From Clostridiales bacterium (GTDB lineage Bacteria; Bacillota; Clostridia; Lachnospirales; Lachnospiraceae), in NCBI GenBank assembly GCA_029267975.1, contig JAJUHH010000071.1, forward strand, positions 1 to 10,168: a stretch of 10,168 nucleotides of DNA, given 5' to 3'. The notes beneath the pieces were generated by a model. The model was not told the origin of the DNA. It was given only the letters and a program-made list of their open reading frames with translations, and ran no database searches. Shown one piece after another: positions 8,028 through 10,168 of this stretch (within the stretch, counting starts at the first letter, position 1; each line of letters begins with the position of its first letter). Position numbers and translations under genes: made by a program.

Positions 8028-10063
8028 AGTACAGAAAAAATTTAAGACTGTGGCTGACAGGTATCATAGCTTTCCTTGCTCTTGCCCTCCATCCTGTTGC
8101 GGTAAGGGCGGCCGAAGCACCTTATACAACCCTTACCATTGATAAGTACGGCATGTTCCGCAAAACCCAGGACGGGTATACTCCTCATACGGTCTATGAC
8201 AAATTTGGAGAAGAGCAGCTAAAGAATCCTTCTGATTTATTCCTGACAGAGCAAGGTAAGATGTATATTGCTGACACCGGTAACCAAAGGGTACTTGTTT
8301 GTGATCTGAACGGGAATCTGCTGAGCATCATTGAAGGCGACTTTAAGGGACCAACCGGCTTATATGTAGATCAGAAGGATAATGTCTATGTGGCAGATCC
8401 AAAGCTGCAGAAGATATTGGTATATGATAAAGATCATAATTTAATCAAGAGCTATGAACAGCCAAACAGCCCCTTATTTGGTACAGGCAGCAGGTATGCC
8501 CCCAGTAAGTTAGTGGTCAATGAGGCCGGCGGCATCTATGCCCTGTCCGAAGGAAATGCCAATGGTATCCTTTCCTTTAGTGCAGAAGGTGATTTTTACG
8601 GTTATTTTGGTGCCAATCATACAAGCATAAATTTGCTGCAGATCCTCATGAGAAATGTATTCACAGAAGAGATGTTAAAGGCTCTGCAGGCCAATGTTCC
8701 CACGGCAGCCCTCAATCTGGACATGGATCAGTATGGTCTGATCTATACAGTTACCCAGGGAAATGAATATGGCGGAATTAAGAAATTTAATATGGCAGCA
8801 AAGAATATGCTGGGAAGCTTTTATAACGATGCCATGATTATGGACATTGCGGTAGGCAAGATTGAGAACATTTATACGGTGACCAAGGATGGTTATATCT
8901 ATGAATATACAAGGGATGAGAATTTGCTCTTTCTCTTTGGCGGGCGAGACGACGGCAAGAAAAGGATCGGATTATTTACTTCCCCTTCCGCCATTGATAC
9001 CGACCAGCAGGGAAGGTTGTATGTCCTTGATTCTGAACAGGGAAACATCACCGTGTTTCTTGAGACGGAATATGCCAGGACGGTACATGAGGCACTGAAT
9101 TTATTTCAGGAAGGTTATTATCTGGAAAGTCATAAGCCCTGGGAGGAGGTTTTAAAGAAGAATAGCCTCTTTGACTATGCACACAGAGGAATCGGTAAGG
9201 CCTATTACCGTATGGAGGAATACCGTCAGGCCCTGCAGGCGGCTAAGCTGGGCGGAGACTATGAAGGATATTCCGATGCCTTCTGGGAGTTACGGAATGA
9301 CTGGGTCAGAAAGAATGTAAAAACGGTAGGACTGATTATTCTCCTCCTCTATATGGCTTACCGAGTATTCCGCTTATTAAAGAAAAAGCTTCCGATTATT
9401 CAGGGATTTACTCAGAGCATAGGCAGGATAAAGGAGATTAAATTGATCAAACAGATCAACTACATAAGATATGTTCCCAAAAATCCTGCGGATGCCTTCT
9501 ATGGTATTAAATTTGAAGGAAAGGTAAGCATTCTTTCTGCCTCCCTGATGTATCTGATGTTTTTTATCCTCTACGTGATCGAGAAATATTACAGCGGCTT
9601 TTTGTTCAAAGGTGTGATGGATGATTATTATGAGATCGGAACAGATTTGGTACTGGTATTTGGCTTCTTTCTGCTAAGTATGATCTGCAATAATCTGATT
9701 TGCTCCATTCACGACGGAGAAGGCAGCTTTCAGAATGTATATTGCTCCTATGCTTATTGCCTGGCACCTTACCTTTTCCTAAAGCCGGCAGTCATCCTGC
9801 TTAGTCATGTACTAACCTTCAATGAAAGCTTTATCCTTACCTTCCTGAACGTTATCATATATGCCGGCATGGCGGTTCTTATCGTAGTGATGATAAAAGA
9901 GATACAAGCCTATAACTTTAAACAGACCTTTAAGAGTATTCTCCTGACCATATTCACCATGTTAATTGTGGTTGCGGCAGGACTGATTCTATTTGCCCTG
10001 ATCAAACAGGTGATGGATTTTATTGTATCAATCGTTAAGGAGGGATACTACCGTGGCAGGTAA
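8024..10063 (+). CDS. NHL beta-propeller, TPR and Yip1-like membrane protein
   Basis: Function is not established. With the ATG at 8024 the protein has 679 residues. Seen: a signal peptide (1-29, basic start, hydrophobic core, likely cut at VRA/AEA); a beta-propeller of NHL-type repeats (about 63-348, e.g. NPSDLFLTEQGKMYIADTGN and GPTGLYVDQKDNVYVAD); a TPR-like helical pair (about 350-413, AHRGIGKAYYRMEEYRQAL); a membrane helix (about 433-449) followed by basic RLLKKK; a charged segment; and four or five more membrane helices (about 503-663) resembling the Yip1 family. The basic residues after the first helix suggest that the propeller faces outside, the same side as the binding protein. It sits one base (GTG start) or 39 bases (ATG start) after the permease and overlaps the following lipoprotein gene by 11 bases, so a role beside the importer is likely. 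It could be an assembly, sensing or stabilising subunit; this is inference. The start is uncertain. Confidence 0.75.
   Translation: MKYRKNLRLWLTGIIAFLALALHPVAVRAAEAPYTTLTIDKYGMFRKTQDGYTPHTVYDKFGEEQLKNPSDLFLTEQGKMYIADTGNQRVLVCDLNGNLLSIIEGDFKGPTGLYVDQKDNVYVADPKLQKILVYDKDHNLIKSYEQPNSPLFGTGSRYAPSKLVVNEAGGIYALSEGNANGILSFSAEGDFYGYFGANHTSINLLQILMRNVFTEEMLKALQANVPTAALNLDMDQYGLIYTVTQGNEYGGIKKFNMAAKNMLGSFYNDAMIMDIAVGKIENIYTVTKDGYIYEYTRDENLLFLFGGRDDGKKRIGLFTSPSAIDTDQQGRLYVLDSEQGNITVFLETEYARTVHEALNLFQEGYYLESHKPWEEVLKKNSLFDYAHRGIGKAYYRMEEYRQALQAAKLGGDYEGYSDAFWELRNDWVRKNVKTVGLIILLLYMAYRVFRLLKKKLPIIQGFTQSIGRIKEIKLIKQINYIRYVPKNPADAFYGIKFEGKVSILSASLMYLMFFILYVIEKYYSGFLFKGVMDDYYEIGTDLVLVFGFFLLSMICNNLICSIHDGEGSFQNVYCSYAYCLAPYLFLKPAVILLSHVLTFNESFILTFLNVIIYAGMAVLIVVMIKEIQAYNFKQTFKSILLTIFTMLIVVAAGLILFALIKQVMDFIVSIVKEGYYRGR
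10037..10044 (+). promoter_or_regulatory. Ribosome binding site for the terminal lipoprotein gene
   Basis: AAGGAGGG inside the end of the preceding gene lies eight bases before the GTG at 10053. It is the strongest such site in the window and supports a GTG start and translation coupled to the upstream gene. Confidence 0.8.
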
Positions 10064-10168
10064 AATAAGATATTGCGTAATTCTCCTGATGGGTATCCTG
10101 TTCCTGACAGGCTGCAGCAGCAAGGACAAGATAGAATACCTTCCATCCGATGGCAAGGAAAGTGCAGC
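10053..10168 (+). CDS. Lipoprotein, 5' end only (cut by window edge)
   Basis: Only the first 38 codons are present. A GTG start at 10053, eight bases after AAGGAGGG, gives MAGKIRY, a hydrophobic core (CVILLMGILFLTG) and a clear lipobox, LTGC, with C21 as the lipidated residue, then SSKDKIEYLPSDGKE. The product should be a surface lipoprotein. The gene overlaps the stop of the preceding gene by 11 bases in another frame, so the two are probably translated together. The lipobox contrasts with the poor one of the binding protein upstream. From general memory, similar Firmicute loci carry a large DUF5696-type protein next to Yip1-like genes, and this could be its beginning, but 38 residues cannot show that. 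A second binding protein is the alternative. Confidence 0.7.
   Translation, partial: MAGKIRYCVILLMGILFLTGCSSKDKIEYLPSDGKESA

Noticed and set aside
1..10168. CRISPR arrays, tRNA or rRNA genes, insertion sequences, phage genes or defence systems
   Set aside because: I saw no regularly spaced repeats, RNA gene signatures, transposase motifs or nuclease/helicase proteins. The window is filled by carbohydrate-use genes.

Overview
The window looks like part of a carbohydrate-utilisation operon from a Gram-positive anaerobe, most likely a Bacillota member of the Lachnospiraceae/Clostridia type. The evidence is strong AAGGAG-type ribosome binding sites, moderately AT-rich DNA, Gram-positive style signal peptides and lipobox, and a sugar ABC transporter with no ATPase gene beside it, which is common where one shared MsmK-type ATPase serves many importers. 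The genus is not identifiable from what I can see. All six genes lie on the + strand.

Layout: positions 1-176 are an AT-rich leader with no gene. It carries a 29-bp near-perfect inverted repeat (121-149) that I read as a probable operator, plus weaker dyads. Two glycoside hydrolases without signal peptides follow: a GH2 enzyme (177-1910) and a GH43 enzyme with a long non-catalytic C-terminal half (1935-4166). Next comes an unusually large extracellular solute-binding protein (4179-7103), whose sugar-binding domain is preceded by two beta-sandwich modules and a helical spacer. A MalF/UgpA-type permease (start corrected to 7100, ending 7984) overlaps it by ATGA. An exported/membrane protein combining an NHL-type beta-propeller, a TPR segment and a Yip1-like membrane domain follows (start proposed at 8024, ending 10063). 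The window closes inside a GTG-started lipoprotein gene (10053 onward) that overlaps its predecessor by 11 bases.

Gaps between genes are 24 bases or less and two junctions overlap, so transcription as one unit is very likely. The inferred job is capture of a plant- or host-derived oligosaccharide at the cell surface, import through a two-permease ABC transporter (the second permease and the ATPase are not in the window), and hydrolysis in the cytoplasm by GH2 and GH43. The substrate cannot be fixed from sequence alone. A GH2 plus GH43 pair would suit arabinose-, xylose-, galactose- or glucuronate-containing glycans.

The most unusual part is the transporter end: the doubled-size binding protein, the propeller-TPR-Yip1 membrane protein, and the lipoprotein translated in tight coupling with it. 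Together these look like an elaborated importer with accessory subunits whose roles are not understood. A 13-codon mini-ORF (7986-8027) that ends on the start codon of the propeller protein is a possible translational coupling device.
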